Source of the DNA: Collimonas rhizosphaerae | GTDB taxonomy: Bacteria; Pseudomonadota; Gammaproteobacteria; Burkholderiales; Burkholderiaceae_D | Assembly: GCF_038896935.1 (NCBI RefSeq) | Contig: NZ_JBANDC010000002.1 | Location: 248,001 to 312,000, forward strand | Length of the DNA: 64,000 nucleotides | Direction of reading: 5' to 3' | Part shown: in pieces, positions 44,903 to 53,723 of the stretch | How the letters are laid out: each line of letters opens with the position of its first letter | Position numbering within the stretch: the stretch's first letter is position 1 | Position numbers and translations under genes: made by a program | The notes under the pieces: generated by a model | Databases searched by the model: none | What the model saw: only the letters and a program-made list of their open reading frames with translations | Told to the model about the DNA's origin: nothing

Positions 44903-45853
44903 TTATTTTTCCGGCGGATCCTGGTGCACATTACGGCCCATGCGGCCTCTGAATTCCGCCAGCGTGCTGAACGGATCGGCGCCGGCTGCGGCGGCATCGT
45001 ATTGATAGGGCTCCAGCTTCTCGCCGCAGTGTTTGCAAAACAGGGAATCGGCTTCATGCCCTTCGGTCAGGCAATGGGTGCAGGTGCGGGTAGTCGGCGT
45101 GCCCTTCATCATGGTCATCGCCAGTTCCACGCCGACGATCCCGGTCGGCAAGGCGATGATGCCGTAGCCCAGCAGCATGGCGCAGGAAGTAATCAGCTGG
45201 CCCATCGGCGTTTTCGGATGGATGTCGCCATAGCCGGTGGTGGTGAGCGTCACAATCGACCAGTACATGCCGACCGGGATGCTGGTAAAGCCGTTTTCCG
45301 GCCCTTCGATCACATACATGATGGTGCCCAGAATCACGCTCATGATCAGCACCACGCCGAGGAACACCAGGATCTTGTGGCGGCTGTTGCGCAGCGCCTG
45401 CAGCAGGACCTGCGATTCGTCGAAATAGCGCGGCAGCTTCAGCACGCGGAATACGCGCAGCATGCGCAGCAGGCGGACATCGATCAGGAAATGGAATTCC
45501 GGCAGCAGGATCGCCAGGTAGGTCGGCAGGATCGATATCAGGTCGATGATGCCGAACAGGCTGAGGGCATAGCGCAAGGGGCGCTTGACGCACAGCAGGC
45601 GCACCACGTATTCGAGGGTGAACAAGATGGTGAACAGCCATTCGAGAATATTCAGCGCCAGCAAATCGCGCGAACGCACGGCGCCGACGCTGTCGATGAT
45701 CACAGTCGCCACGCTGAGCACGATGATGATCAGCAAGGCGGTATCGAAGCGGCGCCCGGCGGCGGTGTCGGCCTCAAAAATAATCGTGTACAGGCGCTCC
45801 CGCCAGCCGCGGTCGGGCTTGCCGAATTTGCTGCCGATTGTGTTAGTTGCCAT
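44903..45853 (-). CDS. voltage-gated potassium channel with C-terminal zinc ribbon
   Basis: This 316-residue six-segment ion channel subunit has a voltage-sensor S4 with regularly spaced arginines (DVRLLRMLRVFRVLKLPRYF near 130–150). The pore carries the K+ selectivity filter TTTGYGDI, followed by S6 (GIIALPTGIVGVEL). The cytoplasmic tail has a four-cysteine zinc ribbon (CTHC … CKHCG), an unusual tail beside the better known RCK or cyclic-nucleotide domains. The ATG at 45853 is preferred over GTG 45880. Confidence 0.87.
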   Translation of the reverse strand: MATNTIGSKFGKPDRGWRERLYTIIFEADTAAGRRFDTALLIIIVLSVATVIIDSVGAVRSRDLLALNILEWLFTILFTLEYVVRLLCVKRPLRYALSLFGIIDLISILPTYLAILLPEFHFLIDVRLLRMLRVFRVLKLPRYFDESQVLLQALRNSRHKILVFLGVVLIMSVILGTIMYVIEGPENGFTSIPVGMYWSIVTLTTTGYGDIHPKTPMGQLITSCAMLLGYGIIALPTGIVGVELAMTMMKGTPTTRTCTHCLTEGHEADSLFCKHCGEKLEPYQYDAAAAGADPFSTLAEFRGRMGRNVHQDPPEK

Positions 45854-45951
45854 ATTGCCCAAGGAATAAAAAGCCGCCACGATTGAGGATCGTCACAATC
45901 TAAACAATGTGGGAGTGCAGGTCAATCGCTTCTGCCTGAATCCCTGAAATG

Positions 45952-45979
45952 AAAAAAGGACGGCAATGCCGTCCTTTTT
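45952..45979 (-). terminator. terminator of the ilv operon
   Basis: A perfect 12-bp stem (45953–45964 with 45968–45979, core GGACGGC/GCCGTCC), a 3-nt loop and T-runs on both sides. It lies about 25 bp after the ilvC stop and could work in either direction. Confidence 0.92.
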
Positions 45980-46002
45980 CGCCGGAGCTAATCGATTTCT
46001 GA

Positions 46003-47019
46003 TTAGTTCTTCGATTGGTCAACCATTTTGTTTTTCTTAATCCAAGGCATCATGCCACGCAGCTGCTCACCGACTTGCTCGATCTGATGTTCTGCAGTGA
46101 TGCGGCGACGGGAAATCAGGGTTGGCGCGCCAGCCTTGTTTTCCAGGATGAAGCTCTTCGCGTATTCGCCGGTCTGGATGTCTTTCAGGCACTGGCGCAT
46201 GGCGTTCTTGGTGTCTTCGGTAACGATGCGCGGGCCGGTGACGTATTCGCCGTATTCAGCATTGTTGGAGATCGAATAGTTCATGTTGGCGATGCCGCCT
46301 TCATAGATCAGGTCGACGATCAGCTTCAGTTCGTGCAGGCACTCGAAGTAAGCCATTTCAGGCGCGTAGCCGGCTTCCACCAGGGTTTCAAAACCAGCCT
46401 TGATCAGTTCCACCGCACCACCGCACAGCACGGCTTGTTCGCCGAACAGGTCGGTCTCGGTTTCTTCGCGGAAGTTGGTTTCAATGATGCCGGCACGGCC
46501 GCCGCCGTTGGCGGTTGCATACGACAAGGCGATGTCGCGGGCGCTGCCGGACTTGTCTTGATAGACGGCGATCAGGTGCGGTACGCCGCCGCCCTGGGTG
46601 TAGGTCGCACGCACAGTGTGGCCAGGCGCCTTGGGAGCGATCATGATCACGTCCAGGTCGGCGCGCGGCACGACTTGGCCGTAGTGCACGTTGAAGCCGT
46701 GGGCGAATGCCAGCGTAGCGCCTTGCTTGGCGAACGGTGCGACGTTTTCCGCATAAACCTGGGCGATGTTTTCGTCCGGCAGCAAGATCATGATGACGTC
46801 AGCGGCTTTCACCGCATCGTTGACTTCAGCCACGTTCAGGCCCGCGTTCTTTGCCTTGTCCCACGAGGCGCCGCCCTTGCGCAGGCCGACTGTGACCTTG
46901 ACGCCGGAATCGTTCAGGTTTTGTGCATGGGCATGGCCCTGCGAACCGTAACCGATGATGGCAACGTTCTTGCCTTTGATCAGGGAGAGGTCGCTGTCTT
47001 TGTCGTAGAAAACTTTCAT
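46003..47019 (-). CDS. ilvC: ketol-acid reductoisomerase (NADP+), class I
   Basis: Second step of valine and isoleucine synthesis: isomerises and reduces acetohydroxy acids. The 338-residue short-form protein has the NADPH Rossmann motif GYGSQGHAHAQNLNDSG at 23–39 and the knotted C-terminal metal-binding domain. It follows ilvH by 82 bp, with a hairpin in the gap. Confidence 0.97.
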   Translation of the reverse strand: MKVFYDKDSDLSLIKGKNVAIIGYGSQGHAHAQNLNDSGVKVTVGLRKGGASWDKAKNAGLNVAEVNDAVKAADVIMILLPDENIAQVYAENVAPFAKQGATLAFAHGFNVHYGQVVPRADLDVIMIAPKAPGHTVRATYTQGGGVPHLIAVYQDKSGSARDIALSYATANGGGRAGIIETNFREETETDLFGEQAVLCGGAVELIKAGFETLVEAGYAPEMAYFECLHELKLIVDLIYEGGIANMNYSISNNAEYGEYVTGPRIVTEDTKNAMRQCLKDIQTGEYAKSFILENKAGAPTLISRRRITAEHQIEQVGEQLRGMMPWIKKNKMVDQSKN

Positions 47020-47059
47020 TTTTGATCCTATATAGGTAATTTGATGTGAATTTTGCTTT

Positions 47060-47084
47060 AAAACGCGCTGGACGCTCCAGCGCG
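47060..47084 (-). terminator. hairpin between ilvH and ilvC
   Basis: A perfect 9-bp stem CGCGCTGGA/TCCAGCGCG (47064–47072 with 47076–47084), a 3-nt loop and only four T following on the minus strand. It is likely a partial terminator or RNA-stability element within the operon. Confidence 0.55.
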
Positions 47085-47101
47085 ATGACTGCTTATTTTA
47101 T

Positions 47102-47593
47102 TTAAACTTTGAGGATGCGCTCGCCGCGGCCGATGCCCGAGCCGCCGGTACGGACGGTTTCCAGGATCGCCGCGCGGTCGATCGAATCGATGAACGCATC
47201 CAGCTTGCCCTTGTTGCCTGTCAGTTCCAGGGTATAGGACTTGTCGGTGACGTCGATGATGCGGCCGCGGAAAATGTCCGCGGTGCGCTTCATTTCTTCA
47301 CGTTCCTTGCCGACTGCGCGCACCTTGATCAGCATCAGTTCGCGTTCGATATGTGCGCCTTCGGTCAGGTCGACCACTTTGACGACTTCAATCAGACGGT
47401 TCAGGTGCTTGGTGATCTGTTCGATCACGTCATCCGAACCGCTTGTCACGATGGTCATGCGTGACAAGGTGGCATCTTCGGTCGGTGCGACCGTCAATGT
47501 CTCGATGTTGTAGCCACGGGCGGAAAACAGGCCGACCACGCGCGACAAGGCGCCCGCTTCATTTTCCAGCAGTACAGAAACGATGTGTCGCAT
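47102..47593 (-). CDS. ilvH: acetolactate synthase small (regulatory) subunit
   Basis: This valine-sensing regulatory subunit has 163 residues, exactly the length of E. coli IlvH. It has an N-terminal ACT domain (about 3–78, LLENEAGALSRVVGLFSARGYNIETL) and a C-terminal ALS_ss domain. It begins 2 bp after the ilvI stop codon. Confidence 0.96.
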   Translation of the reverse strand: MRHIVSVLLENEAGALSRVVGLFSARGYNIETLTVAPTEDATLSRMTIVTSGSDDVIEQITKHLNRLIEVVKVVDLTEGAHIERELMLIKVRAVGKEREEMKRTADIFRGRIIDVTDKSYTLELTGNKGKLDAFIDSIDRAAILETVRTGGSGIGRGERILKV

Positions 47594-47595
47594 GA

Positions 47596-49323
47596 TTACA
47601 GATCCTCCGAACCGAGCAGCATTTCAGTCAAGCCCTTGCCCGCCTTGACCATAGGCCAGACGTTTTCGGTTTGATCCGTAATGAAATTCATGAATACCAG
47701 GCGATCCTTCATGCCGAACGCCTCTTTCAGCGCGCCGTCGACGTCGCCCGGCTTTTCGATCTTCATGCCGACGTGGCCGAAGGATTCCGCCAGCTTGGTG
47801 AAATCCGGCAGCGAATCCATGTAGGACTCGGAATAGCGCGAACCGTAATCGATCTGCTGCCATTGCCGGACCATGCCGAGGAAACGGTTGTTGAGCAGAA
47901 TGATCTTCGGCGTCAGGTGATATTGCTTGCAGGTAGCCAGTTCCTGGATGCACATCTGGATCGATGCTTCGCCGGTGATGCAGGCCACGGTCGAACCCGG
48001 GTTGGCCATCTGCACGCCCATTGCGTACGGCAAGCCGACACCCATGGTGCCGAGGCCGCCGGAATTGATCCAGCGGCGCGGCTTGTCGAAGCCGTAGTAC
48101 TGGGCCGCCCACATCTGGTGCTGGCCGACGTCGGAGGTGATGAACGCGTCGCCGTCGGTGATCTGCCATACCTTCTGCACCACGGACTGCGGCTTGATCA
48201 CTTCGTTGGAATCGGCAAACTTGAGGCACTCGCGGCCGCGCCAGTCGTTGATCTGCTTCCACCAGTTGGACAAGGCCGGCGCATTCGGCCGGGTCTCTGC
48301 GGCATCCAGTTGCGCCAGCAGTTCCTGCAGCACATCCTTGACGTTGCCGACGATAGGGATATCGACCTTGACGCGCTTGGAAATCGACGATGGATCGATA
48401 TCGATATGGATGATCTTGCGCGAGACCGAGGTGAAATTCTTCGGATTGCCGATCACACGGTCGTCAAAGCGGGCGCCGATGGCGATCAGCACGTCGCTGT
48501 TCTGCATCGCCATGTTGGCTTCATAAGTGCCATGCATGCCGGGCATGCCGACAAACTTGTCGCTGGACGACTTGTAGCCGCCGAGGCCCATCAAGGTCGT
48601 GGTGCATGGGTAGCCCAGGCGGTCCACCAGCTTGTTCAGCTCAGGCGAGGCATTCGCCAGGATCACGCCGCCGCCGGCGTAGATCATCGGCCGTTCCGCG
48701 CTCAGCAGCAGTTGCACCGCCTTGCGGATCTGGCCCGAGTGGCCTTTGTCGACCGGTTTGTAGGAACGCATTTCGACTTCCTTCGGATAGTCGAAAACGT
48801 GGCGGTGCATGGAGATGTCTTTAGGGATATCCACCAATACCGGGCCGGGACGGCCGGTTCTGGCGATAAAGAAAGCTTTCTTGATGGTCGACGCCAGGTC
48901 CTTGACATCCTTGACCAGGAAGTTGTGCTTGACGCAGGGACGGGTGATGCCGACCGTGTCGCATTCCTGGAACGCATCCTCGCCGATCGCATACGACGGC
49001 ACCTGGCCCGAAATCACCACCATCGGGATCGAGTCCATGTAGGCCGTGGCCAGGCCGGTCACCGCATTGGTGACGCCGGGGCCGGACGTGACAATGGCCA
49101 CGCCAACCTTGTTCGAACTGCGGGAATAGGCATCGGCTGCGTGGATCGCAGCTTGCTCATGACGTACCAGGATATGCTGGAATTTTTCTTGCTGGAATAT
49201 GGCGTCGTAGATGTACAGCACTGCGCCGCCGGGATAACCGAACACGTGTTCGACACCCTCTTCCGCCAGGCAGCGCACGAGAATTTCCGCGCCGGTAACA
49301 GGCAGGTTTGTATCTTTGCTCAT
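47596..49323 (-). CDS. ilvI: acetolactate synthase large (catalytic) subunit
   Basis: This ThDP enzyme makes acetolactate or acetohydroxybutyrate from pyruvate. The 575-residue product has the catalytic glutamate E56 in RHEQAA and PYR, central and ThDP-binding domains. The usual Gly-Asp-Gly of the ThDP/Mg motif reads Gly-Glu-Ala here (TGEASIQMCIQEL … NN), a conservative change I believe occurs in relatives. It is the first gene of ilvIHC. Confidence 0.95.
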   Translation of the reverse strand: MSKDTNLPVTGAEILVRCLAEEGVEHVFGYPGGAVLYIYDAIFQQEKFQHILVRHEQAAIHAADAYSRSSNKVGVAIVTSGPGVTNAVTGLATAYMDSIPMVVISGQVPSYAIGEDAFQECDTVGITRPCVKHNFLVKDVKDLASTIKKAFFIARTGRPGPVLVDIPKDISMHRHVFDYPKEVEMRSYKPVDKGHSGQIRKAVQLLLSAERPMIYAGGGVILANASPELNKLVDRLGYPCTTTLMGLGGYKSSSDKFVGMPGMHGTYEANMAMQNSDVLIAIGARFDDRVIGNPKNFTSVSRKIIHIDIDPSSISKRVKVDIPIVGNVKDVLQELLAQLDAAETRPNAPALSNWWKQINDWRGRECLKFADSNEVIKPQSVVQKVWQITDGDAFITSDVGQHQMWAAQYYGFDKPRRWINSGGLGTMGVGLPYAMGVQMANPGSTVACITGEASIQMCIQELATCKQYHLTPKIILLNNRFLGMVRQWQQIDYGSRYSESYMDSLPDFTKLAESFGHVGMKIEKPGDVDGALKEAFGMKDRLVFMNFITDQTENVWPMVKAGKGLTEMLLGSEDL

Positions 49324-49740
49324 GATGACTAGATCCTTTCAAGGTCCATTGGAAATTGATCGGATGCTCTTTCCTGACGAAATGGCGCAGCGTACCAGTG
49401 CCACGGCGTCCCTTTTTTGTGCGATCACGTCATTCCGTTGCGTAGCCGTAGATACGATTCAAAATGGCGCTAAACGCTACTCGTTCGGCCGAAAATTCTG
49501 ATTACGCCGTTGCCTGTTTCTCGCGCTTGTGGCACGGGTTGGAGCAAACAGCTTACAAATGTGAAGCATGCCTGTCCGTTGAACAACATCTTGAGTCGTC
49601 AGCGAAAAGGCTGGCACTCCAGGGTTCTGAAGTGGATAGCTACCATAATGCGTAGTTTCATTCCGGTCAAGCCAAATTACATGAAATCCAAGTTAAATCG
49701 TGTCTTTTGCAGTAGATTTGCCCACAAACCCCGCCTTTTT
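49324..49740. other. intergenic region upstream of ilvI and the sigma-factor gene
   Basis: This long divergent region holds no gene I can support. I looked for a branched-chain-residue-rich leader peptide and attenuator before ilvI and did not find a convincing one. The ilv promoter should lie on the minus strand in the first 300 bp. Confidence 0.5.
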
Positions 49741-49749
49741 TGCTAGCAT
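49741..49749 (+). promoter_or_regulatory. candidate extended −10 promoter for the sigma-factor operon
   Basis: TGCTAGCAT matches the extended −10 pattern TGnTAnnnT and lies after a T-run. Transcription would start about 190 nt before the ATG at 49947. There is no −35 at standard spacing. Confidence 0.35.
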
Positions 49750-49946
49750 TCGGCCAGTCTGGAAATTAATCGCAAGCCATCGTAATGAAGGCAAGGCGAA
49801 CCGCGATTTCCAGGCACAGGCCAAGGGCGGCTAGCGTAAACCAGTCAACACCGGGGCCTCCCTGCCTGTGACTGTGTTCCGGCCGCATAACAGAATTTTG
49901 AGAATCTTGAATCAGCAGTAGTGTATGACCCAATCCGCCGCGATGC

Positions 49947-50516
49947 ATGGCCACCGATAAAGAACTTTCCGATTTCCTTGAAAACGTAGAACGCCGGGCT
50001 TTCAAGCAGGCGGTCTACGCCGTCCGCAAAGACGAATCCGCGCTGGACATCGTCCAGGACGCGATGATCAAGCTGGCGGAAAAATACGGCGACAAACCCG
50101 CAGCCGAGCTGCCGATGCTGTTCCAGCGCATCTTGCAGAACACGATCCATGACTATTTCCGCAGGGAAAAAGTACGCAACACCTGGGTCAGCCTGTTTTC
50201 CAGCATGGGGCGCAACAACGCCAATGACGAGGATTACGACGTCCTCGAGACCTTCGAATCGGATGAAGATTCGCAAGCGACCGAATCCAGCGCCAACAAG
50301 CTGGAACGTGAGCAAATTCTCAACATCATCGACGAAGAAGTACAGAAGCTGCCGCCGCGTCAACGAGAAGCCTTCCTGATGCGTTATTGGGAGGACATGG
50401 ATGTTGCCGAGACCGCGGCCGCAATGGGATGCTCGGAAGGCAGCGTGAAAACGCACTGCTCTCGTGCAACGCACGCCCTGGCGCTATCGCTCAAGGCCAA
50501 AGGAATCAGTTTATGA
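49947..50516 (+). CDS. RNA polymerase sigma factor, ECF-like
   Basis: This 189-residue sigma-70 family protein has region 2 (about 10–80, ALDIVQDAMIKLAEKY … LFQRILQNTIHDYFRR) and region 4 (about 125–180, LPPRQREAFLMRYWEDMDVAETAAAMGCSEGSVKTH). An acidic linker (about 90–115) joins them. Its stop overlaps the next ATG (ATGA), starting a chain of coupled genes of unknown function. The regulon cannot be read here. Confidence 0.9.
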   Translation: MATDKELSDFLENVERRAFKQAVYAVRKDESALDIVQDAMIKLAEKYGDKPAAELPMLFQRILQNTIHDYFRREKVRNTWVSLFSSMGRNNANDEDYDVLETFESDEDSQATESSANKLEREQILNIIDEEVQKLPPRQREAFLMRYWEDMDVAETAAAMGCSEGSVKTHCSRATHALALSLKAKGISL

Positions 50517-50923
50517 ACCACAAACAAATCAATTTCGCTTTCAAGGTGCGGCACGCACTGAATGAAAACCTGGACAATTTGCCGGCCCCGACCGCCGACC
50601 GCCTGGCGGCTGCCCGCAAGGCGGCCATGGCACGCAAGAAAAAAGATGCGCCGACCCGCGTCCTGGCGCGCCAAGGCGTGCTGGCAGGCCACGCCGGCAG
50701 CTTTTTCGGCAACCGCCTGTCCTGGCTGACGCGGCTCGGCGTCGCTGCGCCTATCCTGGTCGGCATGGTGCTGCTGTCGGGCCTGTACCAATATGAACAG
50801 CAACATCGGATCGCCGCCACCGCCGACATCGACGCTGCCGTGCTCTCGGACGAATTGCCGCCGTCGGCCTACCTGGATAACGGCTTTAGCGCCTATCTCG
50901 CCCAACAGCAGCAAGACCAATGA
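50513..50923 (+). CDS. DUF3619 membrane protein, possible anti-sigma partner
   Basis: This 136-residue protein has an N-terminal cytoplasmic helical part (about 1–80), one membrane segment near 82–100 (LGVAAPILVGMVLLSGLYQY) and a short periplasmic tail ending LPPSAYLDNGFSAYL. I assign DUF3619 from this pattern and its position. Overlap with the sigma gene, one membrane span and a cytosolic domain would fit an anti-sigma factor, but no known anti-sigma motif is visible. Confidence 0.72.
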   Translation: MNHKQINFAFKVRHALNENLDNLPAPTADRLAAARKAAMARKKKDAPTRVLARQGVLAGHAGSFFGNRLSWLTRLGVAAPILVGMVLLSGLYQYEQQHRIAATADIDAAVLSDELPPSAYLDNGFSAYLAQQQQDQ

Positions 50924-51639
50924 CGCCAACCTCCTCTTCCAAGCCAGGCATGCTGAGCAGCCGCCGCAAGCGCCTGATCGGCGCCGCCTGCGCACTGCTG
51001 GTGAGCGGCGGCGCGGCGCTGGCGGTGCTGGGGCCGTTCACATCGACCCAGGCTGCGGCACAGCCTGCAGCTGCACAGCCGGCTGTCGTCAGTGTCAAGC
51101 CGGCCCCGCTGCCCCCTCCAAAAATGACCAAGGTGGTGGGCATCACCGCGCCTAACTGGAATGAATTGAGCGCTGTCCAGCAGCATGTGCTGGAGCCGCT
51201 GGCAGGCGACTGGAACAAGCTGAAGCCGGCTACCCGCAAGAAATGGCTGGAAATCAGCAACCGCTACGCCAGCATGACGCCGGCTGAGCAGGAGAGGCTG
51301 CAGGCTAGGATGCGCGGCTGGGTAACATTGACTCCTGAACAACGCCGTATCGCGCGCGAGAATTATGCCCGCGCCAACAAGCTCGATACCGAACAACGGG
51401 CCTTGCGCTGGCAGCAGTACCAGCAATTGTCGGAACAGCAAAAGAAAGAGCTGGCCGAACAAGCCGCGCCGAACCACAAGCGGGTAACCACCATGCCACC
51501 GGCCAAACTGAACAAGCCTAAACCTGCCGCGCCAGCCAGCCTGACGCCGGCGGCCGGCCAGGAACAGACTGCCGTGGTCGCTCCTGCGGCGGCGACGGCG
51601 CCAGGCCCGAGCCCGGTACTGGCGCCAACCGCGAAATAA
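50920..51639 (+). CDS. DUF3106 protein
   Basis: This 239-residue protein has an N-terminal signal or anchor segment (about 19–40). A Pro/Ala linker and a helical DUF3106 core follow (about 80–165), with repeated WxxLxPxxRxxW-like units (WNELSAVQQHVLEPLAGDW, WNKLKPATRKKWLEI, MTPAEQERLQARMRGW, LTPEQRR). The tail is Pro/Ala-rich. Likely periplasmic. The repeated helices recall RNA polymerase-independent envelope stress proteins such as CpxP/Spy-type LTxxQ helices, but this is only a resemblance. The ATG overlaps the DUF3619 stop. Confidence 0.72.
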   Translation: MTPTSSSKPGMLSSRRKRLIGAACALLVSGGAALAVLGPFTSTQAAAQPAAAQPAVVSVKPAPLPPPKMTKVVGITAPNWNELSAVQQHVLEPLAGDWNKLKPATRKKWLEISNRYASMTPAEQERLQARMRGWVTLTPEQRRIARENYARANKLDTEQRALRWQQYQQLSEQQKKELAEQAAPNHKRVTTMPPAKLNKPKPAAPASLTPAAGQEQTAVVAPAAATAPGPSPVLAPTAK

Positions 51640-51644
51640 GCATT

Positions 51645-52193
51645 TTGGATCCTTCCGCTACCAGCGCGCTCCCCAGCCAGCAGCAAACGCCATCGCTGAA
51701 ACGCCGTTTCGGCAGCATCATGTATGAATCCATGCTGCTGTTCGGCATCCTGTTCATTTCCGGCTGGATTTTTTCCACCTTGCTGCAGCAGCGCCACGCG
51801 CTATACCTGCGGCACGCCCAGCAAGCCTGGCTGTTCCTTGTGCTGACCCTGTATTTCGTCTGGTGCTGGAGCCACGGCGGACAAACGCTCGCCATGAAAA
51901 CCTGGCGCATCCAGCTGGTCAACCGAGACGGCAGCGCAGTCAAGGCCGGCCGCGCCGCCATCCGTTTCCTGCTCAGCTGGTGCTGGTTCCTGCCCGGGCT
52001 GGCGCTGGCGTGGGCGTTAGGCGCGCATACCTGGATGCTGGTCTGGATCCCGGCCGCGAATTTCCTGCTGTGGGCGATGACCGCTTACCTCGATCCGCAG
52101 CGCCAGTTCCTGCACGACCGCATCGCCGGCACCAAGCTGGTCAACATGGCGGATATCGCCAAACGTCCCGGCAAGCACAAGTGGTATCACTAG
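51645..52193 (+). CDS. RDD-family membrane protein
   Basis: This 182-residue protein with about three or four membrane segments has the RDD pattern: R-R near residue 20 (LKRRFGSIMYESMLLFG), GGQTLAMKTWRIQLVNRDG, and D-R near the end (FLHDRIAGTKLV). It starts with TTG at 51645, 5 bp after the DUF3106 stop; no better start is available upstream. Function unknown. The end overlaps the convergent DUF455 gene by 4 bp. Confidence 0.8.
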   Translation: MDPSATSALPSQQQTPSLKRRFGSIMYESMLLFGILFISGWIFSTLLQQRHALYLRHAQQAWLFLVLTLYFVWCWSHGGQTLAMKTWRIQLVNRDGSAVKAGRAAIRFLLSWCWFLPGLALAWALGAHTWMLVWIPAANFLLWAMTAYLDPQRQFLHDRIAGTKLVNMADIAKRPGKHKWYH

Positions 52194-53041
52194 GCCGGAC
52201 GCCTGCTTAGCCCCTGCTCCACCTCCTGCAGCAAGACCTGCAATTCTGCGTCGGAAAAACCCGCCGCCCTCCTCGCCTCCAGATTGAACGGCCCGCGCAG
52301 CTGCGGCGCCTTGTGCTGCACGGCCAGGGCGGCGAATGTCGCCAGCGGCTCCAGTCCGCGCGCCTGGCACAGCCAGCCATACCAGCGGTTGCCGATCGCC
52401 ACATGGCCGATCTCGTCGCGCAGGATGATGTCTATAATGGCAGCCGCCTGTTCGTCGCCGGCCTGCGCCAGCTTGGCGCGGGTGCGCGGCGACGCATCCA
52501 GGCCGCGTGCCTCCATCAGGCGCGGCACCAGCGCCATCCTGGCCAGGATGTCATGGCTGGTCTTCTCGGTCAGCTCCCACAAGCTGTCATGCGCCGCGAA
52601 ATCACCGTAGGCAAACCCGAGGCTGCGCAAATGCCTTGCCAGCAGGCTAAAGTGATAAGCTTCTTCCTTGGCCACACGCAGCCAGTCGGCATAATAATCG
52701 TGCGGCATGCCGGCGAAGCGCCAGATCGCATCGAGCGCCAGGTTGATGGCATTGAATTCGATATGCGCCAGGGCGTGGATCATGGCGGCACGCCCTTCCA
52801 CAGTGGCCATGGAGCGATGCTTGACCTCGCGCGGCGGGACCAGCAGCGGCTGCGGCGGACGTCCCGGTATGCCCAGGGCCGGACGCAATTCAGACTCGCT
52901 GTCCAGCGCCATGGCGGCATTCTCCCAGGCCGTCGCCATCGCCTCGACGCCGGCGACCTTGGCAGCGACATCTGCCTCGCACAAACAGTGCAAGGCAGCG
53001 CTACGCAAGTCGGCTGGCGCGGCAAAGAGTGAATGGTTCAT
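52190..53041 (-). CDS. DUF455 ferritin-like protein
   Basis: This 283-residue helical protein has ferritin-like carboxylate and histidine motifs: HALAHIEFNAINLALD, AKEEAYHFSLLARHL and RDEIGHVAIGNRWY. These pairs of E-x2-H residues could hold a di-iron centre. Several family members sit near tRNA- or envelope-modifying genes, but no reaction can be named. Divergent from the carbonic-anhydrase-like gene. Confidence 0.85.
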   Translation of the reverse strand: MNHSLFAAPADLRSAALHCLCEADVAAKVAGVEAMATAWENAAMALDSESELRPALGIPGRPPQPLLVPPREVKHRSMATVEGRAAMIHALAHIEFNAINLALDAIWRFAGMPHDYYADWLRVAKEEAYHFSLLARHLRSLGFAYGDFAAHDSLWELTEKTSHDILARMALVPRLMEARGLDASPRTRAKLAQAGDEQAAAIIDIILRDEIGHVAIGNRWYGWLCQARGLEPLATFAALAVQHKAPQLRGPFNLEARRAAGFSDAELQVLLQEVEQGLSRRPA

Positions 53042-53146
53042 GTTGACAGCGGTAAAATGGCGCTACGGTTGAAAAATCGCAACTTGGACCTATCTACAGG
53101 AATTGAATCAGGGCCATGCCCGGCAACCAGCATTTTACGGAAATTT

Positions 53147-53671
53147 ATGGCCATCTACCAATTGGGCGAACATGCCCCCGATATCGACCCTTCTGCGTAT
53201 ATTGCGCCTTCCGCCAACCTGATCGGCAAGGTCAGGATTGAAGCCGACGCCAGCGTCTGGTTCGGGGTCAACATCCGCGGCGACAACGAGCTGATCACGG
53301 TCGGCCAGGGCAGCAACGTGCAGGAGAGCTGCACATTGCATACCGACATGGGTTTTCCGCTGACGCTGGGCAAGAACGTGACGGTCGGCCACCAGGCAAT
53401 GTTGCACGGATGCACGATTGGCGACGGCGCCTTGATCGGGATCCAGGCGGTGATCCTGAACGGCGCCAAGATCGGCAAGAACTGCCTGGTCGGCGCCGGT
53501 GCGCTGGTTACCGAAGGCAAGCAATTCCCGGACAACTCGCTGATCATCGGCAGCCCGGCCAAAGCCGTGCGCACCCTGAGCGAGCAGGACGTGGCGGCGC
53601 TGGCCGGCAACGCCAGGCACTACATAGAACGCGGACAAGAGTACAAGAACGGCCTGAAGCAAATCGGGTAA
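53147..53671 (+). CDS. gamma-class carbonic anhydrase-like (YrdA) protein
   Basis: This 174-residue left-handed beta-helix protein has hexapeptide repeats and the gamma-carbonic anhydrase histidines in CTLHTDMGFPL, VGHQAMLHGC. It resembles E. coli YrdA/PaaY-type proteins; catalytic activity is not certain for this subgroup. The ATG at 53147 gives the usual length; the frame is open to 53033. Confidence 0.88.
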   Translation: MAIYQLGEHAPDIDPSAYIAPSANLIGKVRIEADASVWFGVNIRGDNELITVGQGSNVQESCTLHTDMGFPLTLGKNVTVGHQAMLHGCTIGDGALIGIQAVILNGAKIGKNCLVGAGALVTEGKQFPDNSLIIGSPAKAVRTLSEQDVAALAGNARHYIERGQEYKNGLKQIG

Positions 53672-53723
53672 CAATCGAACAACAAGCAGCAGCAATCAAG
53701 CAATAAATCAGCGGATAAAAAAT

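Noticed and set aside
47671..49332. Plus-strand frame opposite ilvI
   Set aside because: Antisense shadow of a well-conserved gene.
49324..49740. Leader peptide and attenuator for the ilv operon
   Set aside because: I found no short frame rich in Leu, Val or Ile followed by alternative hairpins on the minus strand.
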